Shown here piece by piece: positions 11,111 to 23,400 of a stretch of DNA of 64,000 nucleotides; the stretch's first letter is position 1, and the number at the start of each line of letters is the position of its first letter. The stretch is from Chrysomallon squamiferum (lineage: Eukaryota > Mollusca > Gastropoda > Neomphalida > Peltospiridae). Under the pieces are notes generated by a model. It searched no databases. It saw only the letters and a list, made by a program, of their open reading frames with translations, and was not told where the DNA came from. Location of the stretch: NCBI GenBank assembly GCA_012295275.1, contig CM022668.1:13565522-13629521 (forward strand). The letters run 5' to 3'. The translations under genes and the position numbers were made by a program.

Positions 11111-12180
11111 CGAAACGATCGTCATGCAAATTAGGTCAAAGGTTTATGAAATGTCATTATCAACATGAACGTTTTACCTACGAGAAGTAAAAGAACAAAC
11201 TCGTCTTTGTATCTGTCTGTTATATGAGACCTCACTGACAACACATCGTGTATAAGTGGAATCAATATGTTGTTATATCTTTACAAATGCATTGACATGC
11301 AACAACTGACAACGTGTCAACATGCAAAGATCTGTTTATCTAATATATTATTCTGTGTGAATATAGTTTACTCATTGTTGCATTATAAATGGTTTGGCAA
11401 GACACTTCTGTTTCTGAAGAAAATTATATTTCTCCGAAAACTGTCTTTTGGTGACAAAGTCATGGTGTTCATATTTTCTGTCAGAATAGCCCAAGTGCAG
11501 AACTAACACAATTATTGATGTTTATTAATTTATTTATTTATATTTCTATTTTTTTTCAAAGAGTTAATTTCTTCTTAACTGGATTAAATTTTCTGTGTGT
11601 CTCTTCCTCTATTTCTCTGTCTTGCCATCTGTCTATATGAAAACATCTACATGTATATATATATATATATATATTCTGTAATGAAAGTATCCCCGATAAA
11701 ATCATTTATATTGATCAGACATGTACAAGACTTATTTTAATTCATAAGAAATGACAAATACTATTTAAGTGATTAATTTTCTCATTTAAGTCATGTCACA
11801 AGTTTCATTATGAGCTTTCTATAAAAAATAAGTTTCAAAATTAAGAAAGAAGAAAATTAGACTGCACTAATACCCTTTTTATGAACTACAAATATTTTGT
11901 TAATGCTAAATTATTTTTTATTAATGAATTGTTGTCTTAATTTGTTACAATTTAATTACGTTTAAAACTTCTTACCCGAAGTCATATTTTGTCTTCTTCA
12001 CAAATTAATAAAATCACAAAATTGAATTCAGTTCGGACTGTTCACTACTAAAATTACTTTGTGATAGTCGCTTGACGACAAATGCAGCACAGTACTCGTT
12101 GTTGCATTATATGAGGGTTGAGAAAACATCACTATTCCTGAGGAAAACGTATTTCCCCGAAAACAGCTAGTTACGATCCA
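11111..12180. repeat. R2 segment, well-preserved copy
   Basis: One of the most complete R2 copies, from the 'GAGACCTCACTGAC' start, through 'GATCTGTTTATCTAATATAT', to the 'GACGACAAATGCAGCACAGT' end. The 79-codon frame at 11267-11506 is not conserved between copies. Confidence 0.7.
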
Positions 12181-12890
12181 CTCACTTTGCTGTATCGGTT
12201 AAAAGCTTTATTAAATCGTGTAATATCTGAAAATAACAACGAGCAAATGGTGCGATATAACAAATATCGATACTTTGAATTGATATATACGTTGTGTGAG
12301 TTTTAAAGTAAATCATAAATAATGATGTAATGAGACTGTCAAACAATTTTTGATCTCTTTCTGTGTGGGAAACATCCATTTCTAAAACTGTCGCCATTGA
12401 ATTATTTTTAAAACGCTCTTCCAATTTTTTTAATTGACGATTTAAGGTTACAAATATCTGAATCTGTGATAGTAATATCTACGAAAGGACTGAGAGGAAA
12501 GCTTTCTCAAATTCCACTGGTACTAACAGCCCTTTTATTTTATGATATTCAAGATGCTTCATTATATCATAAATTAATTGTAGATTTTCATGTATATATC
12601 TGCCTTTAATAAACTCAGTTTGATTTTTTCTAAATCTGTTTTTACTCTATTTCCAATGCATTTGGGAAGAAATTTCTACATACAGTTTATAATATAGTAA
12701 TAGTTCGTCAGTTCTTTCAGATAATTTTTCATATGTTATATTGGCTTTTCGAAAACGTGCAATGATTTGTAATTTTGTTTTGTAGGGGACATTTTTTAAA
12801 TTTTTATATTGTAACTATATCTAATATATCTTACAATAATGGCCTAATGTTATGATATCAAGATATTACAACTTTGTCTGGGTACAAAAA
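12181..12890. repeat. R4 segment then unassigned sequence
   Basis: R4 covers about 12181-12340. From 12340 to about 12780 the DNA is AT-rich and I recognise nothing in it. At 12780-12890 a piece of block C appears ('CTAATATATCTTACAATAAT', matching about 26825-26850), so unit 2 starts here. Confidence 0.5.
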
Positions 12891-12892
12891 TT

Positions 12893-12926
<34 letters not shown>

Positions 12927-12986
12927 CATTACTACTACTACTACTACTACTGCTACTATAATAATTACAACAAAACAACAATAAAT

Positions 12987-13074
<88 letters not shown>
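12893..13074. repeat. (CTA)n and (TAA)n microsatellites
   Basis: A (CTA)n run at about 12893-12957 and a (TAA)n run at about 12987-13074. They give poly-Ile, poly-Leu and poly-Ser frames that are not genes. Confidence 0.95.
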
Positions 13075-13077
<3 letters not shown>

Positions 13078-13605
13078 CTTTACTTGTATCACAAAATGTT
13101 GCATTGCTCCACAAATACCATAAATAAAAAAGGTGCTGCGACTGGGGTGGCGAAATTAAATTTATTATATTTGCCACTACAGCTTACAAAATAATTATCA
13201 TTGATTTATTGATTTATAATATAGATAATCAAAAGTTTATGTTTCCAATTAATTTACTTTTATAATTTTGGAATATTAATCTGCATCAGTTAGATATGCT
13301 AAACCAGATCTGTCTTGTTTCTCTGTCTCAGTCGTTTTAATTTTTGTCTTTTTTCTTCACCACTGACTTTAGTTTCAGTGACATAATGTTGGTCTTTAAG
13401 CACATTAAGGAATAACTAATCTTTCTGTTAACGAGAAGGTGCAGATAAAACATCCTTTACTAAATATGGAAAAAGTGTAACCCCAATGTAAGAAAAAGAA
13501 TTATATCTTTCACTTGTCATTATCAGTTTGATCGTTCACTATATGTATGATTCTACAAAACCATACATTTATAAATCATAATTAGACTAAAATATCTTTC
13601 TGTTT
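13075..13605. repeat. End of block C and block A, copy 2
   Basis: Starts with 'TGTTGCATTGCTCCACAA' and 'GGCGAAATTAAA' as in block C. Block A follows from about 13200 to 13605 with the same order of landmarks as at 1623-2116. Confidence 0.65.
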
Positions 13606-13627
13606 GTGTGTGTGTGTGTGTGTATAA

Positions 13628-13674
<47 letters not shown>

Positions 13675-13893
13675 TATACAGTCAGAAGATAGGTAATCTC
13701 CCCTCTTTCCATATTCCTTTCTTTCCCTTTTTCCATCAATAGTCTCGTTTTAAATATTAAAACTATTTCAGCATTTTCAGTAAACACTAATTTTATTTTC
13801 ATTCTTAAATGTTAGAAAAACAAAAACCGGGTAATTATACATTAAGCAGACGACACAAATATTCACTCCAGTTATCAGACATTAAGTAATGAT

Positions 13894-13971
<78 letters not shown>

Positions 13972-13991
13972 CATAATAATAATAATAATAA
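13606..13991. repeat. (TG)n, (GATA)n, (CAA)n and (TAA)n microsatellites
   Basis: (TG)n at about 13606-13622, (ATAG)n at 13628-13674, (AAC)n at 13892-13934 and (AAT)n from 13935. Between them lies a shared flank piece with 'TTTTAAATATTAAAACTATT', found at the same position in units 1, 3, 5 and 6. Confidence 0.9.
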
Positions 13992-13999
13992 AAATAATA

Positions 14000-14336
14000 A
14001 TAGAAATAGAAGCACTAACTTATAAATATAAATACACATATAAAATCTCCTAAATAACTTGGTCAAACATAGTCAAATAAAGATTTGCCACCAAATGTAT
14101 TTCATAATTGTCCAAATTATTTTCATTGCTATAGTTTGCTCTAAAGATAACATATCAGGATAATGCTGAAAAGACCAACGTGTAAGGAACTAATATTAAT
14201 ACATACATATATATAAAACAAAAATCTATATAACGTGAAATCTTTACAATATTTATGATAAAGTTTATTTTGAGTTCAGTAGTTAGTTCTTTGTTGTCTT
14301 TAACAACAAAATATTCTTACATTATTTTATGCTGTT
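14000..14336. repeat. Block B copy 2 / 3' flank of GTPase copy 2
   Basis: Block B sequence, then the immediate 3' flank. On the minus strand an AATAAA lies about 70 bases past the stop (14264-14269) and another overlaps the stop itself (14335-14340). Either could be the polyadenylation signal. Confidence 0.5.
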
Positions 14337-15547
14337 TTATTTGTTATCTCCAACATCTTTCTGAGGTTCGTTTACCTTCAGAAACCCCTTTACAGCCAAT
14401 CCCCCAGCACCCGTAACTAGACTTTTAACTGATTTCCAGTGACTATTTTTTACAGCAACTGCAACTTTATCAATGATTCCGCTGTCTCCTCCTACTTCCT
14501 GTCTCACTTCACTTCTTGCCTGTCTTCTACTTTCTACTTCTTTTGCCTTTAGATCTTCTTCTAGTTGATTTTGTGCTTTTTCGATCTCTTCCTTTCGTCT
14601 TTCCCTTTCCTTTTCCATCACATTCTCTTTTTGTTTTACTTCGTTCTCAGAGATGAGCTTTACTCCTTCTCTATCTTCCCCTTGTTTGTCTTTCAACAGT
14701 GCCTCTTCACGTTTTCTTACTTCTTCTTTCTCCTTGACTATTTCCTCTTCACGTTTTTCTATTTCTTCCTCTTTCTCTTTCAGTATCTTTTGGCGTTTTT
14801 CTGCTTCTTCTTCTATTTTTTCTAATTTTTTCCTGAACTCTTCCTCTAGTTTCTTTCGCTCTGTTTCAAAATCCTCTTTCTGTTTCAGGATTTCTTCTTG
14901 ACGTTCCCGAATTTCCTTTTCCGCTGCTTCCAAAACTGCTGATGTATAATGTTTACCTCCATGTTCTTGCACATTAGATTTGATCTTGTCGATCAGCTGC
15001 CGAACCATTTGTTTTTTCTTTTCTTCATCTTTTTCGCGATTGTTAAATCCGACATATCTTCCTCCACATTTGTCGATTATTTTTCTTAGTTCTTCTGGTG
15101 CTTCAAGTAGAAATTGTTCAAGATCTGTTTCGTGTTCTTCAAGATCGTCAATTCCGGTGAACAGCACGAAAAGGTAATCGGAAAATTTGTTTCCAAATAC
15201 TTCCTCGAAGTACTCTATTGTTTCGCGATCTTCTGGAGTAAACCTCCCTACCTTCAAAACCATGACGAAAGCATGTGGCCCTGGAGCACTCATCGCTATG
15301 CACCGGATTATTTCTATTGTAATCTGTCCATTTGTATGTACAGCGTCGAATGCTCCTGGTGTGTCAACGATAACAACGTCATGACCAAACAGAGTTTTGT
15401 GTTCTGCCTTGCATTTTTCAGTACCGAATGTAGCAGCAGGCGTAGATTTAAAACGCTTCTCTCCAAGGATGGTATTTGCTGAAGCACTTTTTCCTGAGCC
15501 AGTAATTCCAATCAAAACAAGCCGCAGTTCATTGTCAGTCTCAGAAT
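14337..15547 (-). CDS. GIMAP/AIG1-family GTPase with coiled coil, copy 2, terminal exon
   Basis: Terminal exon of 402 codons plus stop. P-loop GITGSGKS is at about 13-20, DTPG at about 61-64, a G4-like TGIDD at about 130-134 and the box CGGRYVGFNN at about 160-169. The coiled coil runs from about 205 to 340 and is the most divergent and among the shortest of the array. The tail is hydrophobic and Gly-rich (VTGAGGLAVKGFLKV), ending DVGDNK. That tail can be recognised in the relic at 29.65 kb. In the G4 motif the usual Arg/Lys position is Gly, which may affect guanine binding. The conserved acceptor lies at 15548-15550. This is the best copy for a gene model, because both upstream exons are well formed. 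Confidence 0.9.
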
Positions 15548-15642
15548 CTGAAAGAATTTCAAATACACTCTCTGTACAGTTGAAGACATTTCTTTTATCT
15601 TCTGGTTCTTAAAGTTCTTCTTGTTGTCCTTTATGTTGAACA

Positions 15643-15719
<77 letters not shown>

Positions 15720-16102
15720 CATCATCATCATTATGATCATTCCCATTATCTGAACCACGACTACCACTAAATTACAACCAATATTATTACCATTCTCTCT
15801 ACTATTACTGCCTCTCCATCTATTTTCACTACTATTACAACCATCGAATCATAACCCTGGTATTTCTACTCTGTCTACAACTACTGCTGTAACTTCTACT
15901 AATATTACTATAACTACTAGTTTAATTAATACAACTGCTGATACTTCTAGTACTCGTACTGCGACATCAGTGACAGCGTGTACTAAAACTATTACAAATA
16001 CATACTAATATTATTAATGATTACACATAGTATTAATGATTTTGCGTATTGCTGAAATATACTTGTTGAATGACCAGTACTTGCAAACTTTGATACACAT
16101 AC
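15548..16102 (-). other. Intron of copy 2, with (ATT)n at 15643-15719
   Basis: Phase-1 intron, donor G|GTATGT, acceptor pyrimidines plus CAG. It holds a long uninterrupted (ATT)n and CTACTA-like degenerate triplets. A short non-repetitive stretch near its 5' end (about 15955-16020) is shared with copy 1. Confidence 0.8.
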
Positions 16103-16334
16103 CAGATGTCTTTGAATCTAGACGACGTTTTGGCTCCACTTCTGATGGTCGGACTTTTTTTGGTGGCTCGACTTTTTGTGATTCCTGGACTTCTCGTGGT
16201 GGTTCGACTTCTTTTAATGGTTGGGTTCTTTCCGATGGCTGTACTTTTTGCACTGGCTCGACTCTTTGCATTGGCTGCACTTTTTGCACTGGCTGCACTT
16301 GTTTTGGTGGCTTCGTACGTACTGGAGCAGTAGA
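16103..16334 (-). CDS. Val-Pro repeat exon of GTPase copy 2
   Basis: A 232-base exon, 77 codons plus one base, from acceptor GTCTCAG to donor G|GTATGT. It opens STAPVRTKPPKQVQPVQKVQ and continues with about nine units of a six-residue repeat of pattern (K/R/E)-V-(Q/E)-P-x-x. It ends EPKRRLDSKTS before the split codon. It is the longest version in the array, against about three units in copy 1 and six in copy 5, so the 18-base coding unit has expanded or contracted. Other frames stay open here too, a side effect of the repeat. The phase fit on both sides supports it as a true exon. Confidence 0.8.
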
Positions 16335-16775
16335 CTGAGACTTTTAAAAAGAAAAGAAAAAGAAACATATAAACCGAAAACACAAATTTTATTGCAATAT
16401 TACAGTATAGCTGTTTTAGACTGAATCTGTGAATATCTGTCTGTACGCATCGCTGCATATGTTTATTATATAACCTTTATAAATATAAGTTTTTATTTAT
16501 TTTCTTATTTAAAATACCTGGTGTCGTTAAACAATCTCTCATTCGTTTATACAATATTCTGCTATTTATTTTATTTTATTTTTTTTTTTTTTTTTTTTTT
16601 TTTACTTACTTACTTGCTTACTTAACATAATTCTTTGGCATTTATGCTCATTGGGTAATTATTTTAATTTGATTTATAATATTTCATACTATTTTACTCA
16701 GACATGAATAAAACTATTTTTTTTTCAAATGTGTTATTAAGTAAATAAGTAAAGTAGTGTTTTAATGATGCTTAC
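16335..16775 (-). other. Intron of copy 2 with poly-T run
   Basis: Phase-0 intron from donor ATG|GTAAGC to an acceptor ending GTCTCAG. An uninterrupted run of T lies at about 16579-16603. I see nothing else in it. Confidence 0.65.
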
Positions 16776-16825
16776 CATTTGTTCAAAACGTTTCCTTAAT
16801 TCAGAAACTGGAATATTTGTATCAT
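16776..16825 (-). CDS. Tiny upstream exon of GTPase copy 2
   Basis: A 50-base exon with acceptor TTCTAG and donor ATG|GTAAGC. After a split codon it encodes DTNIPVSELRKRFEQM. Its 5' phase is 1 and its 3' phase 0, joining directly to the Val-Pro exon. A second possible acceptor (CCAG) 18 bases inside would give the shorter form that copy 1 has. The SELRKRFEQ stretch is amphipathic and charged; its function is unknown. The upstream ATG exon was not found. Confidence 0.65.
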
Positions 16826-17144
16826 CTAGAACAAAATTAGAAAAGTATAAATTTCTCTCACTGTATATATTTATATCTGTCTATCAGTGTAAGAATATAT
16901 GTGTATATGTGTCTCTGTGTGAATGTATGAATAAATGTATGTATTTTTCTACCTGTTTATCTGAATAATATATTGCCGTCGCGTCTTGCCGAACAGCATG
17001 AATTTCGTGGAGGTACTCAATGCACATGCAACAACAAACAATCCACGTGAAATGTCATACACTCAAGATTGTTGAAATCACGTTTGTAATGATTAAACGC
17101 GACACTGTCTGGTGTCGATTTGCAGTGAATATTCAGTATCATAA

Positions 17145-17790
17145 TTGTCATGGTGCATCGTAAACTGTCAGAGGCTACAAGGTGGCAAGATTATTGACAT
17201 AAGAAATTCAGGAACGTCCCTCAGCCAAGTTGGACGTCAATTCGTGCGCAATATTTCCATCATTTCAAGACTCTTGAACCAACACAAGGCTACCAATGAT
17301 TTCACATATCGTCCAAAACGTGACAGAGAACAATAAGAGAGGACAGAGCATGGGACACAAGAACATCTATAATACAACAGTGGTTACCAGGCAGAGTCAT
17401 TTCCTACAGGACGGTCCGGAATCTCCTCAAAAGCAGAATGATAGGGGCTAGAAGATCCTAGAAGCCTGTAAAACTGCATTCAGATCACAAAGGAGCACGA
17501 CTTGTCTGGTGTAATCAACGTGCTCGCCAGAACATTGCATAATGGCGGAGTTTTCCGAAAACAGTCGTTCCCTACTGCCTATGGTGGATGATGGAGCAGG
17601 TGTCAGGAGACAAACTAAAATATGAATGGCTCCTCACATATCCTAGGATATGTTTCAGTCATGATATTTGGAAACGTTTCTTTGTTTTATAAGATGGACT
17701 TCATCACCATTGGCGGGAACCTTAATGGGCCTTGGTATCAACAAGAGATGCTGTTTATCTCCGACTGAGACCCACTTGATAATGAATTAA
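17145..17790 (+). mobile_element. Decayed Tc1-like transposase fragment b
   Basis: The longest of the family-1 Tc1-like relics. It contains QVGRQFVRNISIISRLLNQH, then ARLVWCNQRAR and a later stretch equivalent to the middle of the DDE domain, separated by stops and frameshifts. It lies just upstream of the exons of copy 2, the same position as fragment a relative to copy 1. Confidence 0.75.
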
Positions 17791-18900
17791 GTGCTGCTTT
17801 ACAAGTGGGTTGGAACAGTATTCCTCAAAATCAAATCCAGGTCAAACGTTTTATATTGTATCAGTTTTAGATCTGTATGTTTCTTCAATCAACCAGCAGA
17901 CAGAGCCACACGCACATTCTTTCAAACCACATAAAGTATAAAGAAATAGTTGAAATCTATAGAAAGAAGCGACCGTTTTTATTTTCTCAAAAATCCGTCA
18001 GTATTTTAGTTACATAGAAAGACATCAATAATTCAGTTACATATATATATATATATCCATATAAACCTGCATATATATCGAGGCACTTAATCTTTTAACA
18101 AACTTATCCAGAATACTGTGTCCACATGCAAAGATCTATTTATCTAATATATTATTCTTTGTATAAAGCTTACTTATTGTTTGCTTTATAAATGGTTTGG
18201 CAAGACACTTCTGTTTCTGAAGAAAAATATATTTCTCCGAAAACTGGTTTTTAGTGACAAATTAGTAGAGTTTATATTTTATATCGGGATAACCCAAGTA
18301 TAAAATTAAAAAAAAAAAATAAAAAATAAAGGAAGAAAAGTACTAACTCAGTTACTGATGTATTTTGAAAAGAGTTATTTTTTTTTTTTAAACTGGATTA
18401 CTCTATCTGTATGTTTATCCCTCTAATTCTCTGTCTGCCCATCTATCAATCTGAAATCATTTATATGCATACCAATTCTATAATGAAAGTATCTCCGAAA
18501 AAGTCATATATATTTATCAGTGCACATACTGAAGTTATTTTAATGGATAACAAACGATAAACAATACATAAATGATGCATTTTGTCATTTAAGTGTCGTG
18601 AAATGTTTCATGATGACCTTTCTATAAACAATTAGTTTCAAAATTAAGACAGCAGAAAACAAACTCCACTAATATCCTTTTTATAGACTACAAGTATTTT
18701 CTTCGTGGCAAATTAATTTTTATTAATTTTTATTAATTAATTAATTTATTTGTTACAATTTTTTAAAACATTCTGACCCAAGAATGTTTTGTCTTTTGCC
18801 AAATTAATAAAATCGCGAAATTGAATTGTTATACCTGCAGAATTAGTTTGTGATAGCCAGTTGACGACAGTAGTCTTGTTGCTTGAAATAACGGTTGTCA
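17791..18900. repeat. R3 fragment and R2 copy
   Basis: A short R3/R4-like piece with 'AGATCTGTATGTTTCTTCAA' is followed by R2 from about 18110 to 18880, including 'TTTGGCAAGACACTTCTG'. No gene. Confidence 0.6.
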
Positions 18901-19435
18901 AAGTAGTATGCTGTATTAACCCGTGGTAGTGCCCTTAGGCTTTAGATTATTTTGGGTCCATCGACATTCCCCAACGCCCGTCAAACGTAGTAATTAATGG
19001 GGTAACAAAGAAAATTATATCATCTTATCTGACGAAGTTAAAGATATATATACCTATACAGAAAAAATGTTCTCGTTAATCTTTCTACATACTGATGCAG
19101 AATATTGCTAAAACTTCATTTCCAGAGCACAGAGGATTCTATCTGGATTGATGCCAAACTTTTCAGCTTGTAAAATTTGAGAGTGGATCACGTTTAAGAG
19201 CAGAACAAGACCTTTCGTAGAATGTCATATGTCAGAAGAGTTTGTGATGAGAGGAGACAAGTAAATATGTAAACAAATGTAGTGTTTGGAAAGGTTTCTT
19301 GCATTTCATTTTTAACAATTTTGACCGACTAAAAAACTAAGACTGTGCTTTGATCCCGACCACTTTGGCCCATCCCTGACTGTGAGTGAAAATTCTACAT
19401 AAACTCATTTTTTAATAAATTTTCTATGAACGCAC
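18901..19435 (-). mobile_element. R1 segment with hAT transposase remnant
   Basis: R1 landmarks on the plus strand ('GAAAATTATATCATCTTATC', 'TTTGTGATGAGAGGAGACAA', 'TTGCATTTCATTTTTAACAA'). The hAT frame on the minus strand is interrupted. Confidence 0.55.
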
Positions 19436-19990
19436 CCTTAGGATTAAAGTTTTGGTGAGCCTCTAGGTTTCAGGCTAGTCAGCCTTAGGGATAATGAGGC
19501 ACTGGCAAAACACGTTATTCCTTAGAAATATTTTATTTATTCCGGACGCAAACGTATTTCTCCGAAAACAGCAATTTACGATCGACACCTCGTTTCCTAA
19601 ACAACTTAACTGCAATTAACTTTATTAAGTACTGCCTTTTGCTTATGGGTCGAATCAATTGTTTTGGACGTAATCTAATTAGTGTGTTAATTTCGATTTG
19701 CTGTTTTATGATATCACGGACCAAATGTTTTAAATTATGTTTTGAAAGATAAAATAATTGCATGCTGCTACATGATTTTTGTTTGAAGAAACTTATCAGT
19801 TAATATCGCTCTGTTAAACTGTTAGACATCCCAATAGAAAACATAAATAATATTAAAATAAATAAATAAATAAATAAATAAATAAATAGATAAAATATGA
19901 TAAAATAAAATAACTAAAAGAATCGTCATGCAAATCTGTTGAAAATTAGGTAAAAATATTATGAAACGTCATCATGAATATTAACGTGAA
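19436..19990. repeat. R3 segment and (AAAT)n tract
   Basis: A good R3 copy with the shared core 'GTATTTCTCCGAAAACAGC' near 19553, then (AATA)n at about 19858-19888. The 76-codon minus-strand frame at 19533-19763 is not conserved among R3 copies. Confidence 0.65.
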
Positions 19991-20880
19991 CAAACTCCTC
20001 TTTATATCTAACTGATATATGAGACATGAAAGACAATGCATAGTGTGTAAGTTGAATTACTATATTGTTTAGCTCTTTATAAATGTGCTGATACGAAACG
20101 TTTGATAACGTGTCCACTTGCAGTTATCTCATTATCTAATATATTATTCTGTGTGAATATAGTTTACTCATTGTTGCTTTATAAAAGATTTGGCAAGACA
20201 CTTCTGTTTCTGAAGAAATATATATTTCTACGAGAACTGCCTTTTAGTGACAAAAGTCATGACATTCGTATTTTCTATCAGTACAGCCCAAGTAGAAAGA
20301 TTAATACAAATTAAAATAATAATAAAAATTAAAAAATAAGAAAGAAAAGGAGACGTACTACTAACTTACTAACATATTTCTTCTAGCTGGATAACTCTGT
20401 CTGTCTGTCTATCTTTTTCTCTATCTGCCCAAATATCTATCTGTAAACATCTATTTGCATGTCGATTATTTTTGATCAGTATCATATTACAATTATTTTA
20501 ATGGATAACAAAAGATGAATAATATTTGAGTGATACATTTTGTCATTTAAGTGTTGTGAAATATTTCATTATGAGGTTTCTATAAAAATAAGTTTCAAAA
20601 TTACGAAGAAAACAGACACTACTAATACCCTTTATATGAACTTCAAGTAATTTCTTCGTGCATATCTATTTCTCTCTTTTTTTAATTTATTTATTTATTA
20701 GTTTATTTATTTCAATTTAAAACGTCTTATCGGAGCCATATTTTCTTTTCCCAAAGTTGATAAAATCCCAGAATTCAATTCAGTTGGCATTTTTAGTCGC
20801 AGAATTAGTTTGTGAAAGCCGCTTGATGACAAACACAGAATAGTATTCCTTGCTGCTTGAAATTAGCGTTGTCAAGATAC
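19991..20880. repeat. R2 segment
   Basis: An R2 copy from the 'GAGACATGAAAGACAATGCA' start to the TTAA-rich end and 'GAGCCATATTTTCTTTTCCC'. Confidence 0.65.
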
Positions 20881-21545
20881 AATGCTGTATTAACATAACG
20901 TAGGCCCTTAGGATTCGAATTTCATGCTCTCCTTTCGTGCGATTTATTGCAGTAATAATGCGAGCGAAGTAATTAATGGACTAGCAAAGAAAATAATATA
21001 TTATCAGACAACCTTTAATCAGTATGAAGAAAAGCAATATTAAAATTCCGGTACTGTACTGTAAAGTTAAACACAGATATGCCTTCAGAGGAGGTATCAA
21101 GAATTTTTTTTCATTAATCTTTCTACAAATTAATTCATAATATTGCAAAGCAAATATTTCCAGAGCGCACACGATTCCTCATGGATTAATGCCTTATAAT
21201 TCAGTTTATCACATTTCATGGATCATGTTCAAGTGCAGAAAAATACCTTTCTACAGAACAGTTTGTATCGAGAAGTGAGAAGTAAATATGCAAACAAATG
21301 TACATGCTAGGAAACGTGTCCTGCATTTCATTTTCAATAATTTTCACCAACTGAAAAATAAGATTGGGGTTCGACAGCCATCCGTTCGCTATAACCCCGA
21401 CTGTGCGTCAAAATTTCGCCTCAATTCTTTTTATGATTTCACTTTTTATATATGTGAATTCACCCATAGTGTATTTCTATCAATGACGAGTCCTACAAAT
21501 TAATTTCAGTGAAGCACATATAGCGTTTGACGTGTATATAGTATT
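20881..21545 (-). mobile_element. R1 segment with hAT transposase remnant
   Basis: R1 with the hAT last-exon region at about 21130-21310 (minus strand), broken by substitutions. The tail includes 'CATAGTGTATTTCTATCAA' as in the other copies. Confidence 0.55.
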
Positions 21546-22160
21546 AACCTTTAACACTAAAAGAAAAAAAGCAAAGACAAAGGAAAAATTGCATGTATAT
21601 GCAGTGATATGTTTTGTTATGAGCTTTCTATTAAAAAAAAGTTTCACAATTAATAAAGAAGAAAATAAACTCCATTAATAACCTTTTTATCAACTTCAAG
21701 TATTTTCTTTATGCCAGATTATTAATTTTTTTTTAATTAATTGATTAATTAATTTATTCATTATCAATTTATTAAATATAAAATGTCTTACCCGAAGCCA
21801 TAGTTTGTCTTTTCCCCAAGTTAATAAAATTCCAAAATTGAATTCAGTTCGGACTGTTCACCACATAATTATCCACTTGACAACAAATACAGCACAGTAC
21901 TCGTTGTTGTTTTATATAAGGCTTGGCAAAACAGCCGTGTACCTGAGAACAACGAAAACAGGTAGTTATGATCCACCTATTTTCTTGTATCGGTTACCAC
22001 CTTTGTTAACTGTATGACGATGTGTAATGTCTGAACATAACAACGAGCTGATAGCGCGATAGAACAAATATTAACACTTTGAATTCTTGTGTACTTTGTT
22101 TGGGTTTTAAAGCAGAAATAAAATAGTGTTATAATGAGACGATTTTTGACAATTTTTAAT
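21546..22160. repeat. Second half of R2 joined to R4
   Basis: It begins part way through R2 ('TTTTGTTATGAGCTTTCTA') and passes into R4 at about 21960 ('CTGTATGACGATGTGTAATG'). Confidence 0.6.
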
Positions 22161-23190
22161 CTCAGAATCAAACAGCTCAGATGTGACGATGTGACCTGCT
22201 GTCTGCAACATGTTGTCCACAGCCACAACGTAGTCTTTGCACTTCGAGCTGGTACATTTTCTGTTCTACGCATTGACGCGATATCTTGTGTCAACATATG
22301 TCATTCTACATAATAGGAGTCGTTTTTTTTTGTCAGAGGTACATGAATTAACTTTGATAACAAATAACACGTTTTCTAGTGTCAGCTCTCAGTAAGAAGC
22401 TACGTTTTACGATTACCAGAAAACAAACAAACAAACAAATAAATAAATAAGTAAGTAAATATAAAAAAAAATTAAATAAATAAAAAATGAAAAAATGTAA
22501 ATAAATATACTCAATGAGAGGCTTAAAGAATCCATCCGCTTCACTCCTACTGATTGTAGAGTAGCACTATTTCTAAAAAAACGTTCATCTCTGCATATTC
22601 TTCTACAATATTCTTACCTATCTGGACAGTGAACCGAAAGACAGTTTACTGTTAGCAACAGTTTCTAACTACAGTTTGCTCACTTGATGTGCATAATGTT
22701 CAAACATAAAAAAAAAAATGCCTTGAGCAGTTGAGTTTTCTTTGTTCTTTCTGGTAAGTTCTAAATGTAACTAGCCTTCGATGATTGAAATTTATCTATA
22801 AAATTTATCTATCTTATTTATCTGTAAGTGTGAAAAATTATTTGACTGTAATTATAAAAAATGAGGTTAATTAAAATAAAAAATAAAGTTTTTTTTACTT
22901 TAATTATAGACTGTGATTATTAGTTTTTATTTTAACTTTTCAGATAATGACAGCAACTGTAAAAGTTTCAGAAAATGGTTTATCTGGAAGCATTATATAT
23001 ATATATATATATATATATGTTCTAATTGCAATGAAATATGCTGCGAAAGAAGCCGATTTTTGAACTCTTAAATATACAAATGCATCTAATCAGAGACACA
23101 CACATATGCTGGCTCGTTCAGGCACGCAGTGTCTTTGTATGTATTTAAATATATATGTATGTGTATGTATGTATGTAGTTTAGGATTTTG
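22161..23190. other. AT-rich stretch, nothing recognised
   Basis: About 1 kb with short A-rich runs and a (TA)n at about 22995-23018. No open frame with a domain signature, no RNA gene and no copy of R1-R4 was seen. Confidence 0.5.
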
Positions 23191-23194
23191 AATA

Positions 23195-23400
23195 TTCTCT
23201 GTCTTGTGTACGTCTGAATGGACTCTGTACATAGACAGTATTCAGGAACGCACTGGCGCAGGACGACAAAGTCCAATCACGACCTCACAAACCCGTCAGA
23301 TGCCGCTGACGAGACTCAAACGTATGGCAACCATTCGCACACACTCCGAAGAAGGCGGACGACAATCAAGACAACCTAGAAAAAAAAACAAATAATGACA
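23195..23400 (+). mobile_element. Possible fragment of another Tc1/mariner transposase
   Basis: A patch less AT-rich than its surroundings with an open frame containing RTGAGRQSPITTSQTRQM. It resembles the proline/glycine 'GRP..TT..QDR' linker of Tc1-like DNA-binding domains. It is short and lacks catalytic parts, so the match is tentative. Confidence 0.3.

Noticed and set aside
23195-23400. A small basic protein gene
   Set aside because: The 63-codon frame looks more like a worn Tc1/mariner linker and has no supporting neighbours.
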